Part shown: positions 34,067 through 43,215 of the stretch, piece by piece
How positions within the stretch are numbered: the first letter of the stretch is position 1
How the letters are laid out: every line of letters starts with the position of its first letter
Assembly (NCBI GenBank): GCA_003140895.1
Contig: PLLH01000071.1
Coordinates: 10,067-53,661 of the forward strand
From: Elusimicrobiota bacterium
Lineage (GTDB): Bacteria > Elusimicrobiota > Elusimicrobia > F11
Direction: 5' to 3'
DNA: 43,595 bases
Translations under genes and position numbers: made by a program
Notes under the pieces: model-generated
Seen by the model: only the letters and a program-made list of their open reading frames with translations
The model's database searches: none
Told to the model about the DNA's origin: nothing

Positions 34067-34122
34067 GTCACGAGAAGAATTTTCTGTCATTTCTTAAAAA
34101 ATAAATTGAAGAGAGGAAGGAT

Positions 34123-36309
34123 ATGAGCATATTAAAAGATGTCACAAAAGCGATCGAATCATCGAACGGCAACGGGCAATTGAAATCAAGAGTGTCCGCT
34201 CTTGTTTCAGGAGCCGAGATAACGGAGATTTTCGGGTCCAACGTATTTAATGATCGAGTCATGAAAGAAAGGCTCCCGAAAGATACGTACAAAGCCCTCA
34301 AAAAGACCATGGAACAAGGCGCTCCCTTGACGTTGGAAGTAGCCAACGTCGTGGCGAATGCCATGAAAGACTGGGCCATTGAGAAAGGGGCCACGCACTA
34401 CACCCACTGGTTCCAACCGTTGACCGGGAAAACGGCTGAAAAACACGATTCCTTCATTTCTCCGACGACGGATGGCGGCGTCGTGATGGAATTTTCAGGT
34501 AAACAGCTGGCTCAAGGCGAGCCGGATGCCTCCTCTTTTCCCAGTGGCGGTCTTCGGGCGACCTTTGAAGCTCGTGGCTACACGGCGTGGGATTGCACCT
34601 CACCCGCCTTTTTAAAAGAGGACTCGGCCGGAAACGTCACCCTTTGCATCCCGACGGCCTTCTGTTCCTATACCGGAGAAGCGCTGGATAAAAAAGTCCC
34701 TTTGCTTCGGTCCATGGAAGCGGTGTCGAAGCAGGCGATGCGTGTTTTGAAAGGCTTAGGAAACAAAACAGCCACTCGCGTCACGGCGACTGTGGGGCCG
34801 GAGCAAGAATATTTCCTCATTGATAAGGGGTATTTTGATCGGCGGATTGATTTGATCATGGCCGGGCGAACCCTGTTTGGCGCACCTTCACCGAAAGGCC
34901 AGGAAATGGAAGATCAGTACTTCGGCGCGATCAAAGACCGTATTTCTTCTTTCATGAAAGACTTGGACATTGAATTGTGGAAAATGGGCGTTTTGTCCAA
35001 GACGAAGCATAATGAAGTGGCTCCCGCTCAATACGAGATGGCTCCCATCTTCTCCACAACGAATATTGCGGCTGACCATAATCAGCTTGTGATGGAAACC
35101 ATGCAGAAAGTGGCGCTCCGCCATGGCCTTGTTTGCTTACTCCATGAAAAACCGTTTGGGGGCGTGAATGGGTCGGGCAAGCACAACAATTGGTCGCTGG
35201 CGACGGATGACGGCTTCAACCTGTTGGAACCGGGAAGCACGCCTCACGAAAACGAGCAATTCCTTATTTTTGTGGCTGCCTTGCTCACGGCCGTGGATCG
35301 ACATGCGGACATGCTGAGGGCCGGCATTGCCACCCCTGGTAATGATCTTCGGTTGGGCGCCAATGAAGCGCCGCCGGCCATCGTCTCCATGTTTATGGGG
35401 GAGGAATTGACGGAAATTCTCCAAAATATCGCCAAAGGTAAAAAGACGGTGGCGCGGGGGCAGAAGTTTCTTCATATCGGCATCGATACGATGCCGCCCC
35501 TCCCGAAAGATAACACGGACCGAAACCGGACCTCGCCCTTTGCTTTCACCGGCAATAAGTTCGAATTTCGGATGGTGGGGGCATCGGCGTCTATCTCCGG
35601 AGTGAATGTGATCCTCAATACGATTGTGGCTGAAACGCTGGATGAAATCGCGACGCGTTTGGAGAAAGCGAAGGATAAACATAAAGAAGCGGCCGCCATT
35701 CTTAAAGCGGCGGTGATCAAGCACAGCCGCGTCATTTATAACGGCAACAATTACACGGACGAATGGGTGAGAGAAGCGAATCGGAGGGGACTCCCCAATA
35801 TCCGCTCCACAGTGGAAGCGTTGGCGGCCATGGCGACCCCTCAAGCGGAAAAACTCTTCTCGAAATATAAGGTTCTTTCGAAAGGAGAGCTTCACTCTCG
35901 CTATGAGATCTATTTGGAGCATTACGCGAAGACCATCAACATTGAAGCGATGGCGGCCATTGATATGGTGAGGAAGCTCTATATCCCCGCGGTCGTGGAG
36001 TTCACCGGACAACTGGCCCAAACGGTTGCTTCCCTTGAAGAGGTGTCGGCTTCATCGGAAATCCAGAAGTCATTGCTGGACAGTGTTTCTTCGCTTCTGG
36101 AAGCTGCCTCTGAAAAGCTCCACGCGTTGGAAGTGGCCACGAAGAAAGCTCAGGACATCAAAGAAGCGAAGGCGAAAGCCGAAGCGTATCGCGATAGAGT
36201 GTTTGTTGCGATGGGCGAACTGAGGTCTGAGATCGATGCGTTGGAGGGACTGATGCCTCGATCCTTGTGGCCGGTCCCAACCTATGCCGATATGTTGTTT
36301 AACCTATAA
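34123..36309 (+). CDS. glnN: Glutamine synthetase type III
   Basis: Makes glutamine from glutamate, ammonia and ATP in the cytoplasm as a large dodecamer. At 728 residues it fits GSIII, not GSI or GSII. Landmarks: [11 protein letters not shown] (near 85), [12 protein letters not shown] (near 225, metal-binding glutamates), [16 protein letters not shown] (near 300), [13 protein letters not shown] (near 350) and [16 protein letters not shown] (near 470). The ATG at 34123 follows GAGAGGAAGG. A strong promoter and an ANTAR-type attenuator precede it, so it is likely controlled by nitrogen supply at the level of transcription termination. A strong terminator follows. Confidence 0.97.
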   Translation: MSILKDVTKAIESSNGNGQLKSRVSALVSGAEITEIFGSNVFNDRVMKERLPKDTYKALKKTMEQGAPLTLEVANVVANAMKDWAIEKGATHYTHWFQPLTGKTAEKHDSFISPTTDGGVVMEFSGKQLAQGEPDASSFPSGGLRATFEARGYTAWDCTSPAFLKEDSAGNVTLCIPTAFCSYTGEALDKKVPLLRSMEAVSKQAMRVLKGLGNKTATRVTATVGPEQEYFLIDKGYFDRRIDLIMAGRTLFGAPSPKGQEMEDQYFGAIKDRISSFMKDLDIELWKMGVLSKTKHNEVAPAQYEMAPIFSTTNIAADHNQLVMETMQKVALRHGLVCLLHEKPFGGVNGSGKHNNWSLATDDGFNLLEPGSTPHENEQFLIFVAALLTAVDRHADMLRAGIATPGNDLRLGANEAPPAIVSMFMGEELTEILQNIAKGKKTVARGQKFLHIGIDTMPPLPKDNTDRNRTSPFAFTGNKFEFRMVGASASISGVNVILNTIVAETLDEIATRLEKAKDKHKEAAAILKAAVIKHSRVIYNGNNYTDEWVREANRRGLPNIRSTVEALAAMATPQAEKLFSKYKVLSKGELHSRYEIYLEHYAKTINIEAMAAIDMVRKLYIPAVVEFTGQLAQTVASLEEVSASSEIQKSLLDSVSSLLEAASEKLHALEVATKKAQDIKEAKAKAEAYRDRVFVAMGELRSEIDALEGLMPRSLWPVPTYADMLFNL

Positions 36310-36330
36310 CTAAAGAAAGTTCTTAATTGA

Positions 36331-36381
36331 CCCCCGTTCGTCCCAGTCGCCATCGGCGACCAAGGCGAACGGGGGTTTTTT
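36331..36381 (+). terminator. Intrinsic terminator after glnN
   Basis: Outer stem CCCCCGTTCG (36331-36340) with CGAACGGGGG (36366-36375), then T6 (36376-36381). An inner hairpin GTCGCC-ATC-GGCGAC (36346-36360) makes it a long two-part stem. Confidence 0.9.
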
Positions 36382-36422
36382 ATTGGCGTGTTCACCTTCT
36401 TCCATTCTGGTAAACTTCGGTT

Positions 36423-36995
36423 ATGAAGAAAAAAGACATGGCTCCCCGGGAATTTTCCGGCCCCGCTCCTCGCGGCCGGAAGGGGCTTCTTATTATTTAC
36501 ACGGGAAATGGAAAGGGGAAAACGACGGCCGCGTTCGGGGCGGCGCTTCGAACTTTGGGGCGAGGACATCGTGTGGCAGTCGTGCAATTTATTAAGGGAC
36601 AATGGCTTTCGGGGGAACTCAACGCTTTAAAGAAATTCGGAAACCAAATTGAACTCTATCCTTTGGGAGACGGATTCACATGGAATACGAAGAACTGGGA
36701 CAACGATGTCGCTTCGGCTCAAAAAGGGTGGAAGAAATGCACCGATCTTCTTGCCGCCCATAAGCACGATCTCTATATTTTTGATGAGCTGCTTTATGTG
36801 CTGAAATATCGTTTCTTGTCGGTTAAAGAAGTGACTCGGGGACTAAGCTTGAAAAGCCGTGATTCCCATGTGATTTTAACGGGACGTGGGGCTCCTCGGG
36901 CCCTTTTGTCCATGGCGGATCTCGTGACCGAGATGAAAGAAATCAAGCATCCGTACAAAAAAGGGATCACCGCTCAACCGGGCATCGACTTCTAA
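36423..36995 (+). CDS. cobO: Cob(I)alamin adenosyltransferase, CobO/CobA type
   Basis: Transfers the adenosyl group of ATP to reduced corrinoid in cobalamin synthesis or salvage. The 190-residue protein has the P-loop YTGNGKGKTTAAFG (26-39), VAVVQFIKGQW (57-67), the acidic strand LYIFDELLYVLKY and VILTGRGAP, all typical of the CobA family. No other cobalamin genes are in the window, so salvage is plausible. TAAACT ends 6 bases before the ATG and there is no ribosome site, which suggests a leaderless mRNA. Confidence 0.93.
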   Translation: MKKKDMAPREFSGPAPRGRKGLLIIYTGNGKGKTTAAFGAALRTLGRGHRVAVVQFIKGQWLSGELNALKKFGNQIELYPLGDGFTWNTKNWDNDVASAQKGWKKCTDLLAAHKHDLYIFDELLYVLKYRFLSVKEVTRGLSLKSRDSHVILTGRGAPRALLSMADLVTEMKEIKHPYKKGITAQPGIDF

Positions 36996-37140
36996 ACCCT
37001 GTAAATCAAGCATTTTCCCATTTGCCCTCCATCGTTTAATTAATAGAATAAGCATGTCATTCTCCTGGTTCCCACCCGTAAATCGCAAAGGCGTTTCGAG
37101 GTGCCGTTTCATCCAGATTAGTGATCGCTAGGGAGCTTTT

Positions 37141-40100
37141 ATGCAAGCCAAGTTTTATACGCAGGGTGATAGTTTCGTTATTGAAGCCTTCAATAACGCT
37201 TCTCCATTTTCCAGTTTCTTTCCCGGATTGGCTGGGGTTACCGGGAAACCGATGTGGGTGTTTTTTACCAATCGAGGCCAAGCGATCGCCGGTTTTGGAG
37301 TCAATGACAAAGACGGGGCGATGATGGAATTTCTCCCCGCTAATAAAGCCTATCAGGCCACCTCTCTTGTCGGATTTCGAACCTTTATCAAACGGACAGC
37401 TCCCCATCCCGATTTTTATGAACCATTTATTAATCACAACACAGAGTCGATGCAAATGATGATTATTCGTTCGCATGAACTCGAGATCAAAGACATTAAT
37501 AAGAAATTGGGCCTCGAAACGAAGATAACGTATTTCGGCGTTCCACAAGAGGATGTCCCGGTTCTGGCTCGCCGATTAACGATTCAAAATCTGTCCAACC
37601 AAACAGTTTCTCTGCAGGTCGTTGATGGGATTCCGCGAGTGGTTCCTCTGGGGATGGATAATTTTCTCGTTAAAAACATGTCGAGGACGATTGAAGCGTT
37701 CGCTGTCGTCGAAAATATGAATGAGCGCGTGCCTTTTTTTCAATTAAAGATTCAACCGGACGATCGGGCCGATATCAGTTTTATGAAAGCCGGTTTTTTC
37801 TCGTTGGGCGTCACGGATTCGTCTCTTCTTCCGGTCATCGTTGATCCTAATTTGGTGTTTGGCCAGGACACCTCTCTTCTTAAGCCGGCTCATTTTATTG
37901 AGAAGAAGAATTTGTCGATTAACGGGCAACTGACCTCCAGCATCATGCCGTCATCCCTCTTTTTAACTCAAATGAAATTGGCCCCGCGTCAGACGAAATC
38001 AATTGAATCCTACTATGGTTACGCTGAAAATGTCACCAAGGCGAATCGATTCGCTTCAAAGATAAAGTCAAACAAGAATTATTTTGAAGAGAAACGGAAA
38101 GAGATGCATTCGACGGTAGAAGACGTGGTCGATCATTTTGGGTTTAAATCCGCCAATAAAACGCTGAATCAATACGCTGATGTGACGTTTATGGACAATG
38201 TCTTGCGCGGTGGATTTCCCATGTCTCTTGGCCCCAAGGGGCCTGTCGTTCATGTCTATTCAAGGAAACACGGCGACATGGAGAGGGACTACAATAACTT
38301 CCAGATTTCAGCCACGTATTATTCTCAAGGGAACGGCAACTTTAGAGACGTGAGTCAAAACCGGCGGAATGATCTCTATCTCAATCCTCAGGTCGGAACG
38401 GCAAACCTGGACTTTTTCTTTAACCTTCTTCAGTTGGACGGTTATAACCCTCTTGTCATCGATCCGGTTAAGTTCCTTGTCCCCTATGATCTTTTGACGA
38501 AAATGGATTTCAAGATGTCCGATGAATCCAAGTCGGATTTTGACCATATTAAGCGCGAGCCCATGTTGGCTGGCAAACTCTACGAATTCGCTCAAAAACA
38601 CGCGGCGGACCCTCTTGGGGTGGACAATCTTTTTAAGGAAATGATTCGGGTGTCGGTCCCGCACTATTCCGTTCGGCACGGCGAGGGATTCTGGATTGAC
38701 CACTGGATCTATAACCTGGACCATTTAGACCAGTATTTGTCTGTGTTCCCGGATAAAAAAACATGGCTGTTTTTTGAAAAGGATGATTTTTCCTATTTTG
38801 ATTCCGATCACTTCGTACGGCCCCGACGGGAGAAGTATGTCGTTACTCCCGATGGACGCCTCAGGCAATATCAATCTGTTCAATTAAATCAGCAAAAGCG
38901 GGCGCTTATTTCTTCTCGGAAGAATGATCCCCAGAAAGTTCGAGTCGAGGCCGGAAAGGGCGATGTTTTTCAGACGACCTTTTTTATCAAACTGCTGTCT
39001 CTTGTCGTGACGAAAGTGAGCACCTTGGATCCTTTTGGCGTTGGTCTTGAAATGGAGGCGGATAAACCGGGATGGTGCGATGCCCTCAATGGCTTGCCCG
39101 GATTGTTCGGTTCTTCAACTCACGAAATGTTTGAGCTCCATCGATTGGTGAAATTGCTTAAAAACGACGTCTTGCCTCTATCCCCCAATAAAACCATTGA
39201 AATTCCACAGGAAATCTATTCTTTTTACCGTGATGTGGCGGCGGCGTTGTCTCTTGATTTTTCAAAAGATTTTAGGCCGGTGTGGAATGAAATGACCACG
39301 GCCCGAGAGATGTTCCGCGAAAAGACGTTTTTTGGCGTCTCCGGGAAAACACGCGCCGTTCGGCTATCCGATATCGTGGCTTTTCTCGGGGCCGTGTCAA
39401 AAACCTTGGAGCGAGCCGAGAAATTGTCCATCGATCCGATCACCAAACTCCCCACGTCTTATTTCTCTTACGAAGTCGATGTCCAGGCCTTGAGCGATGG
39501 CTGGCGGCAATTTTTGGATAAATTGCCTTGGAAACAACATCGGATTCAGCCTTTCTTGGAAGGCCCGGTTCACTACATGAAGATGCTTTCGACGCCCAAG
39601 GCCAAACAGCTTTATTTGGCTGTGAAACGTTCTCTGTTGGCGGATAAAAAATTAGGAATGTATCGTCTTAATGTGTCACTTCAGCCGGAATCGAGCGAGC
39701 TGGGGCGTATTAAGGCCTTTTCTCCTGGATGGCTTGAAAATGAGTCCATTTTTCTTCACATGCACTATAAATTTCTCCTGGAGCTGCTACGTCGCGGGAT
39801 GACGGATATCTTCTTTAAAGAGATTCAGACGGGTCTTATCCCGTTTCGCGACCCAAAGACATACGGGCGATCCATCTTTGAAAATTCCTCTTTTATCGCG
39901 AGCTCTTCTTTCCCCGATCCCTCTATTCATGGAAAAGGCTTTGTCGCGCGGCTTTCCGGCGCGACGTCCGAATTCCTCAGTATGATCTTCTTCATGTTCT
40001 TTGGTCCGAAGATGTTCAAAATGATCGACAACCAAATCGTTTTTTCTCCGGATCCGGTTCTTCCGAAAGAATGGTTCACGGTGGACGATACTCTCGCGGT

Positions 40101-40320
40101 GGGGAAGAACATGATGGCGGTTCGTTTGTTTGGCGTCCCGATTCGATATGTGAATTCCCGTCGAAAAAACACCTTTGGGACGGGGGCTGTTAAACCCGTC
40201 AAATATGAGTGGATTTTTGAGGGGCGTTTTCATCATCATGTGGGGAGATCTTTGGTTCCGGAAGCGTCTGAACGGTTGAGAGAAGGGCAGTTGGAAAGTT
40301 TAACGATTGTGCTTGGCTGA
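37141..40320 (+). CDS. GH94-like (cellobiose phosphorylase-like) carbohydrate-active protein
   Basis: A 1059-residue protein with no signal peptide. Residues about 1-330 look like the β-sandwich of glycoside phosphorylases and carry FFTNRGQAIAGFGVNDKD and FLPANKAYQ, stretches I recall from proteins annotated as cellobiose phosphorylase. NGNFRDVSQNRRND (near 398) and CDALNGLPGLFGSSTHE (near 645) lie in the region expected for the (α/α)6 barrel. The substrate is not clear and classical GH94 lengths are shorter (about 800). AGGGAG precedes the ATG by 5 bases. It follows glycogen-related genes, so storage or envelope glucan breakdown is a reasonable guess. Confidence 0.65.
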   Translation: MQAKFYTQGDSFVIEAFNNASPFSSFFPGLAGVTGKPMWVFFTNRGQAIAGFGVNDKDGAMMEFLPANKAYQATSLVGFRTFIKRTAPHPDFYEPFINHNTESMQMMIIRSHELEIKDINKKLGLETKITYFGVPQEDVPVLARRLTIQNLSNQTVSLQVVDGIPRVVPLGMDNFLVKNMSRTIEAFAVVENMNERVPFFQLKIQPDDRADISFMKAGFFSLGVTDSSLLPVIVDPNLVFGQDTSLLKPAHFIEKKNLSINGQLTSSIMPSSLFLTQMKLAPRQTKSIESYYGYAENVTKANRFASKIKSNKNYFEEKRKEMHSTVEDVVDHFGFKSANKTLNQYADVTFMDNVLRGGFPMSLGPKGPVVHVYSRKHGDMERDYNNFQISATYYSQGNGNFRDVSQNRRNDLYLNPQVGTANLDFFFNLLQLDGYNPLVIDPVKFLVPYDLLTKMDFKMSDESKSDFDHIKREPMLAGKLYEFAQKHAADPLGVDNLFKEMIRVSVPHYSVRHGEGFWIDHWIYNLDHLDQYLSVFPDKKTWLFFEKDDFSYFDSDHFVRPRREKYVVTPDGRLRQYQSVQLNQQKRALISSRKNDPQKVRVEAGKGDVFQTTFFIKLLSLVVTKVSTLDPFGVGLEMEADKPGWCDALNGLPGLFGSSTHEMFELHRLVKLLKNDVLPLSPNKTIEIPQEIYSFYRDVAAALSLDFSKDFRPVWNEMTTAREMFREKTFFGVSGKTRAVRLSDIVAFLGAVSKTLERAEKLSIDPITKLPTSYFSYEVDVQALSDGWRQFLDKLPWKQHRIQPFLEGPVHYMKMLSTPKAKQLYLAVKRSLLADKKLGMYRLNVSLQPESSELGRIKAFSPGWLENESIFLHMHYKFLLELLRRGMTDIFFKEIQTGLIPFRDPKTYGRSIFENSSFIASSSFPDPSIHGKGFVARLSGATSEFLSMIFFMFFGPKMFKMIDNQIVFSPDPVLPKEWFTVDDTLAVGKNMMAVRLFGVPIRYVNSRRKNTFGTGAVKPVKYEWIFEGRFHHHVGRSLVPEASERLREGQLESLTIVLG

Positions 40321-40347
40321 GAACGGTCCCTGTTTTTTTAGCAATTC

Positions 40348-40893
40348 CTACCAGCGGTAAAAATACTCGCCGATCGTATCGTAATTTCCATTCGGGAAAT
40401 AAATCAATCCTGTCACGTTGTCATAGGCGTATGGCGAGCTCAAGAAGGGCGTGTAGTCGGCGTCTCCCACGATAATGAAAATATCCTTCGGAGGGGTCAT
40501 GGCCATCATGGTCTTGGCCATTTCATCAAAGCTTCCTTCCAATTCATTATAGGAACCCATGGGATCCAAAAGCTTGGGCACGGAGATCTCAGACATGTAT
40601 TTTGGAACTAGCACCGAAGTGAGAGAGAGACCATCATTGGTGTAATGCGAGATCCCTTGTGGATAGCCGGAGAACGGAAATCTTCCATCGTGATCGGCAT
40701 AATAGAGATTGATGGAGGTTCGCAGCATTCCAAGGTTGTTTTTTGCTTTTGATTGATAGGCCCGTTTTACAACCATATCGTAACGAGGCATCACCATGGA
40801 ACTGACGATCACCATGATGCACATGACAAGCATGAGCTCCATTAAGGTGTAACCGCCGTTGGCTTTTTTTGAAAGGGCTCTTTTCTTTATCAT
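40348..40893 (-). CDS. Type IV pilin/type II secretion pseudopilin-like protein
   Basis: A 181-residue protein with a class III signal: basic leader, Gly14 before the cut, Tyr15 at +1 (instead of the usual Phe), TLMELMLVM with Glu19 at +5, then a hydrophobic helix to about 38. The following helix KAKNNLGMLRTSINLYYADHDG matches GspG-like major pseudopilins. The rest is a variable C-terminal domain. A prepilin peptidase elsewhere would process it. Its ATG overlaps the stop of the upstream gene by 4 bp. Confidence 0.87.
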   Translation of the reverse strand: MIKKRALSKKANGGYTLMELMLVMCIMVIVSSMVMPRYDMVVKRAYQSKAKNNLGMLRTSINLYYADHDGRFPFSGYPQGISHYTNDGLSLTSVLVPKYMSEISVPKLLDPMGSYNELEGSFDEMAKTMMAMTPPKDIFIIVGDADYTPFLSSPYAYDNVTGLIYFPNGNYDTIGEYFYRW

Positions 40894-41606
40894 AAGTCAC
40901 TTCTGACGGAAATTCGCGAGGCGATCTCTTTTTGAACAATCACAGTGATGCCTCTGGCCGGTTTCAGCTTGACATGCCCCGATGGAACCGGTTCTGTCCA
41001 GGTTGCGGCGTTTTCATTGATTTCTTTGACCATGGTTCCGGGAAAACCGGCGGCCATGGATCGGTCCACTTCGATATTGACATTGTCTTTTTCACGAGAC
41101 GCTTTGGCCACTTGAATCACGCCGCCGCTCCGGAAAAAAACCAACATGGGTTTTGTCAGATCGCGGGGCTCTTCGACCTTGGGCTTAAACCGGGGGCGTT
41201 TCGTCGGCTCGGGTGTTTCAGCAACGGGGAGAATCGGTTTTTCTTCAGCTCGGGCGATTTTCATTTCTATCGGCGGTTGGAACGGATTGAGAGCCAACGC
41301 CTCCGCGGGCTTCGATAGTCCCTTCTTGGCGTTTTCATCGGCTTCTAGGAATTTCGCTATCTGTTCCGGTGACAGCTTCGATCGTTGCGCGACCGGCATA
41401 TTGTCCAGCATCCCCGGTAAATATCTGACTTTAACATTGGTGTGAACCGCTTTTTTAATGGGTTCTGGGTCTTTAACGATAAACCGTGCGATGAGGGAGA
41501 CCACTATCAGGACAGAAAAAAATACAATACGCTTTTGAGTCGACACTCTTTTTTGATATTCACGGGTGTCGATGATTTTGGCGTTGCTATAATTGGATCT
41601 TGCCAT
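40890..41606 (-). CDS. Single-pass membrane protein of unknown function, pseudopilin operon
   Basis: 238 residues; not recognised. A basic cytoplasmic N-terminus (1-26) precedes one membrane helix (27-43), then a Pro/Lys/Glu-rich linker (45-150) and a small C-terminal region with repeated short strands (155-238) such as KPMLVFFRSGGVIQVA. Layout recalls PilP/GspC-like inner membrane proteins of pilus or secretion machines, which link the inner and outer membrane parts; this rests only on layout and on the 4-bp overlap with the pseudopilin gene. A TAAACT lies 8 bases before the ATG and no ribosome site is seen. Confidence 0.75.
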   Translation of the reverse strand: MARSNYSNAKIIDTREYQKRVSTQKRIVFFSVLIVVSLIARFIVKDPEPIKKAVHTNVKVRYLPGMLDNMPVAQRSKLSPEQIAKFLEADENAKKGLSKPAEALALNPFQPPIEMKIARAEEKPILPVAETPEPTKRPRFKPKVEEPRDLTKPMLVFFRSGGVIQVAKASREKDNVNIEVDRSMAAGFPGTMVKEINENAATWTEPVPSGHVKLKPARGITVIVQKEIASRISVRSDL

Positions 41607-41693
41607 ACGTATCTAGTTTAGAGGATTTGCGTTGATTTTCCAGATCGAAAAAATGATTTTTGTCACGTCCTTAAGGTCGTTTTAGGGAGACTC

Positions 41694-42419
41694 TTGTCAG
41701 ATATGTACCATAAAATCAGAAAAAACATGCGTTTTTCTTGCTTTAAATCACTGGAGTGCCTATTTGTGAGCGGGGGGCTCTTGTTGACGGCGGCGCTTCC
41801 GGCTAAAACGCAACTTATCGTCGATGATAGCGACCCTCAATTCTTTTCCGATACCAACCGCGAATTACAGGTGATGCGAGCCGGGGGGAGGGGCCTTGTG
41901 TGTAAAGAGGTGGTGTCCCGGTTGGACGCATCCTCTGTGGATACCCACATTAAGCCGGTCACGCAAGATGAGAAAACGTGGCATCCCAACGATCGAAAGG
42001 GAACGCGAAGCCATACGGTGGCGCTTGATAATAAAGTTCGGGGGGCGGAGCGCCGCCAGCCGACGCCCGCCATTGTATTCCTGCATCCCTCGCGAGTGGA
42101 CAGAGGCATTTCTCTGTTTAAACTGGGCACATTTGTTTCCGAATTGGAATCCGCCATGGATTTGAACGCGGGGACGTTTTTCGGCGATTATAAAGTTCGA
42201 GAAAAGAGAGCCGCCTTTGTTCGAAATGCCTGGAGAGATTCGATGGGGTTAGGGCTCATTTCTATTTCAGATCGGGTGCCAACGGACGAATATCAACGAG
42301 CGAAACAGCTCGGTCTTATTAATGAAAAGGCGGCCGCTTTCTTTCCTATTTTGGATCCAGAAGCAATTCAAGGGAATCTATCGGCCGAGAGCGTCACAAT
42401 TTCAACCCACACTCAATAA
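41694..42419 (+). CDS. Secreted protein of unknown function
   Basis: 241 residues; no family recognised. A basic N-terminus and hydrophobic stretch (19-37) ending ALPAKT look like a signal peptide. The mature part is polar, without clear repeats or cysteines. AGGGAG (41683-41688) sits 5 bases before a TTG at 41694; the ATG at 41703 is the alternative. The FlgO-like gene follows 14 bp later, so the two are likely one operon, perhaps for an envelope structure. Confidence 0.65.
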   Translation: MSDMYHKIRKNMRFSCFKSLECLFVSGGLLLTAALPAKTQLIVDDSDPQFFSDTNRELQVMRAGGRGLVCKEVVSRLDASSVDTHIKPVTQDEKTWHPNDRKGTRSHTVALDNKVRGAERRQPTPAIVFLHPSRVDRGISLFKLGTFVSELESAMDLNAGTFFGDYKVREKRAAFVRNAWRDSMGLGLISISDRVPTDEYQRAKQLGLINEKAAAFFPILDPEAIQGNLSAESVTISTHTQ

Positions 42420-42433
42420 AGAGGAGACCTTCA

Positions 42434-43063
42434 GTGAAAAAATCAATCGTACTCATGGCTCTTGTTCTTTTTCCGGTGACGTCCATGGCGGCCGGCGATC
42501 CGCTCAAGAAAATGGCGAAAGAGTTGGGGAAGTCTCTCGTTCAGATAAAGGGGGTTCGGGTTGGCATCTTGGCGTTTCCGCATCACGATGGGAAAGTGAG
42601 CAGTGGTTCGACGATCGTGAGTGAACGATTGACCACGTATTTAGCCACAACAAAGGGCATTTATGTGGTAGAGCGGGGCCTGATACAAAAACTATTGGAA
42701 GAACAGCATTTAATGGACGTGGGGGTACTTGATTCCAAAACGGCGAAGAAATTGGGTCACGTGTTGGGGGTCGACGTCATTGTGTCGGGGACGTTGATCG
42801 ACATGGGGGATAATAAGATTGAGGTGAACGCCCGTGGGATTAGAAGCGATTCCGGAGCCGTCGTGGCGGCGAGCCAAGCGGTGATTGAGCGGACATGGAA
42901 AGACAGGGCTCATAAACCAGGAGACGAATCGCGCGAAATGAGAATTGAACAACCGGAGCCGGTTAAAGAGAAGCCCAATGAAGAAGAAGCGATTGAAATC
43001 GGATACCCGGCATCCGGCGGTGGCCGGCCGGGTCGACCAGCCAGAGGGGGGAGAATGAGATAA
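42434..43063 (+). CDS. FlgO-like secreted protein
   Basis: 209 residues. Signal peptide 1-20 (VTSMAAG). Residues 38-140 resemble the FlgO/CsgG-like fold: VRVGILAFPHHDGKVSSG, STIVSERLTTYLA, GIYVVERGLIQKLLEEQ and KKLGHVLGVDVIVSGTL match the family pattern of outer-membrane-associated proteins (FlgO in Vibrio flagella; CsgG in curli export). The tail (155-209) is acidic then Gly/Arg/Pro-rich. It starts with GTG, 7 bases after GAGGAG. No flagellar genes are in the window, so the role is open. Confidence 0.75.
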   Translation: MKKSIVLMALVLFPVTSMAAGDPLKKMAKELGKSLVQIKGVRVGILAFPHHDGKVSSGSTIVSERLTTYLATTKGIYVVERGLIQKLLEEQHLMDVGVLDSKTAKKLGHVLGVDVIVSGTLIDMGDNKIEVNARGIRSDSGAVVAASQAVIERTWKDRAHKPGDESREMRIEQPEPVKEKPNEEEAIEIGYPASGGGRPGRPARGGRMR

Positions 43064-43121
43064 AGAATTGAGGAACAACTGTTTTTCTCGTCTTTGGCGG
43101 AGACGTTGCTAAAGGCGTTGC

Positions 43122-43150
43122 TTGACGCAGCTGTCATAAATCAATACACT
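43122..43150 (+). promoter_or_regulatory. Sigma-70-type promoter of rimP
   Basis: TTGACG (43122-43127), 17-bp spacer, TACACT (43145-43150). Predicted start near 43157, just ahead of the leader hairpin. Confidence 0.65.
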
Positions 43151-43156
43151 GCGTAC

Positions 43157-43190
43157 CAGAAGTGGCTCAGAGGGCCACTTTTTTTATTTT
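43157..43190 (+). terminator. Leader hairpin with T-tract ahead of rimP (rimP-leader-like)
   Basis: AAGTGGC-TCAGAGG-GCCACTT (43160-43180) followed by a T-rich tract (TTTTTATTTT). Its place between the promoter and rimP suggests a leader attenuator, as with the rimP-leader element known in other bacteria; it could also end upstream transcription. Confidence 0.65.
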
Positions 43191-43215
43191 GTAAGGACAT
43201 TAACGGAGAATGAAC

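Noticed and set aside
35137-36021. 294-codon ORF antisense to glnN
   Set aside because: It lies wholly inside the strongly conserved GSIII coding region and its translation is His/Arg-rich with no family likeness, typical of an antisense shadow.
36383-36416. TTGGCG/TAAACT promoter for cobO
   Set aside because: The spacer would be 22 bp, too long; only the -10-like element near the ATG is kept as a weak signal.
40321-40347. Terminator between the GH94-like gene and the pseudopilin gene
   Set aside because: There is a T-run, but no stable stem precedes it.
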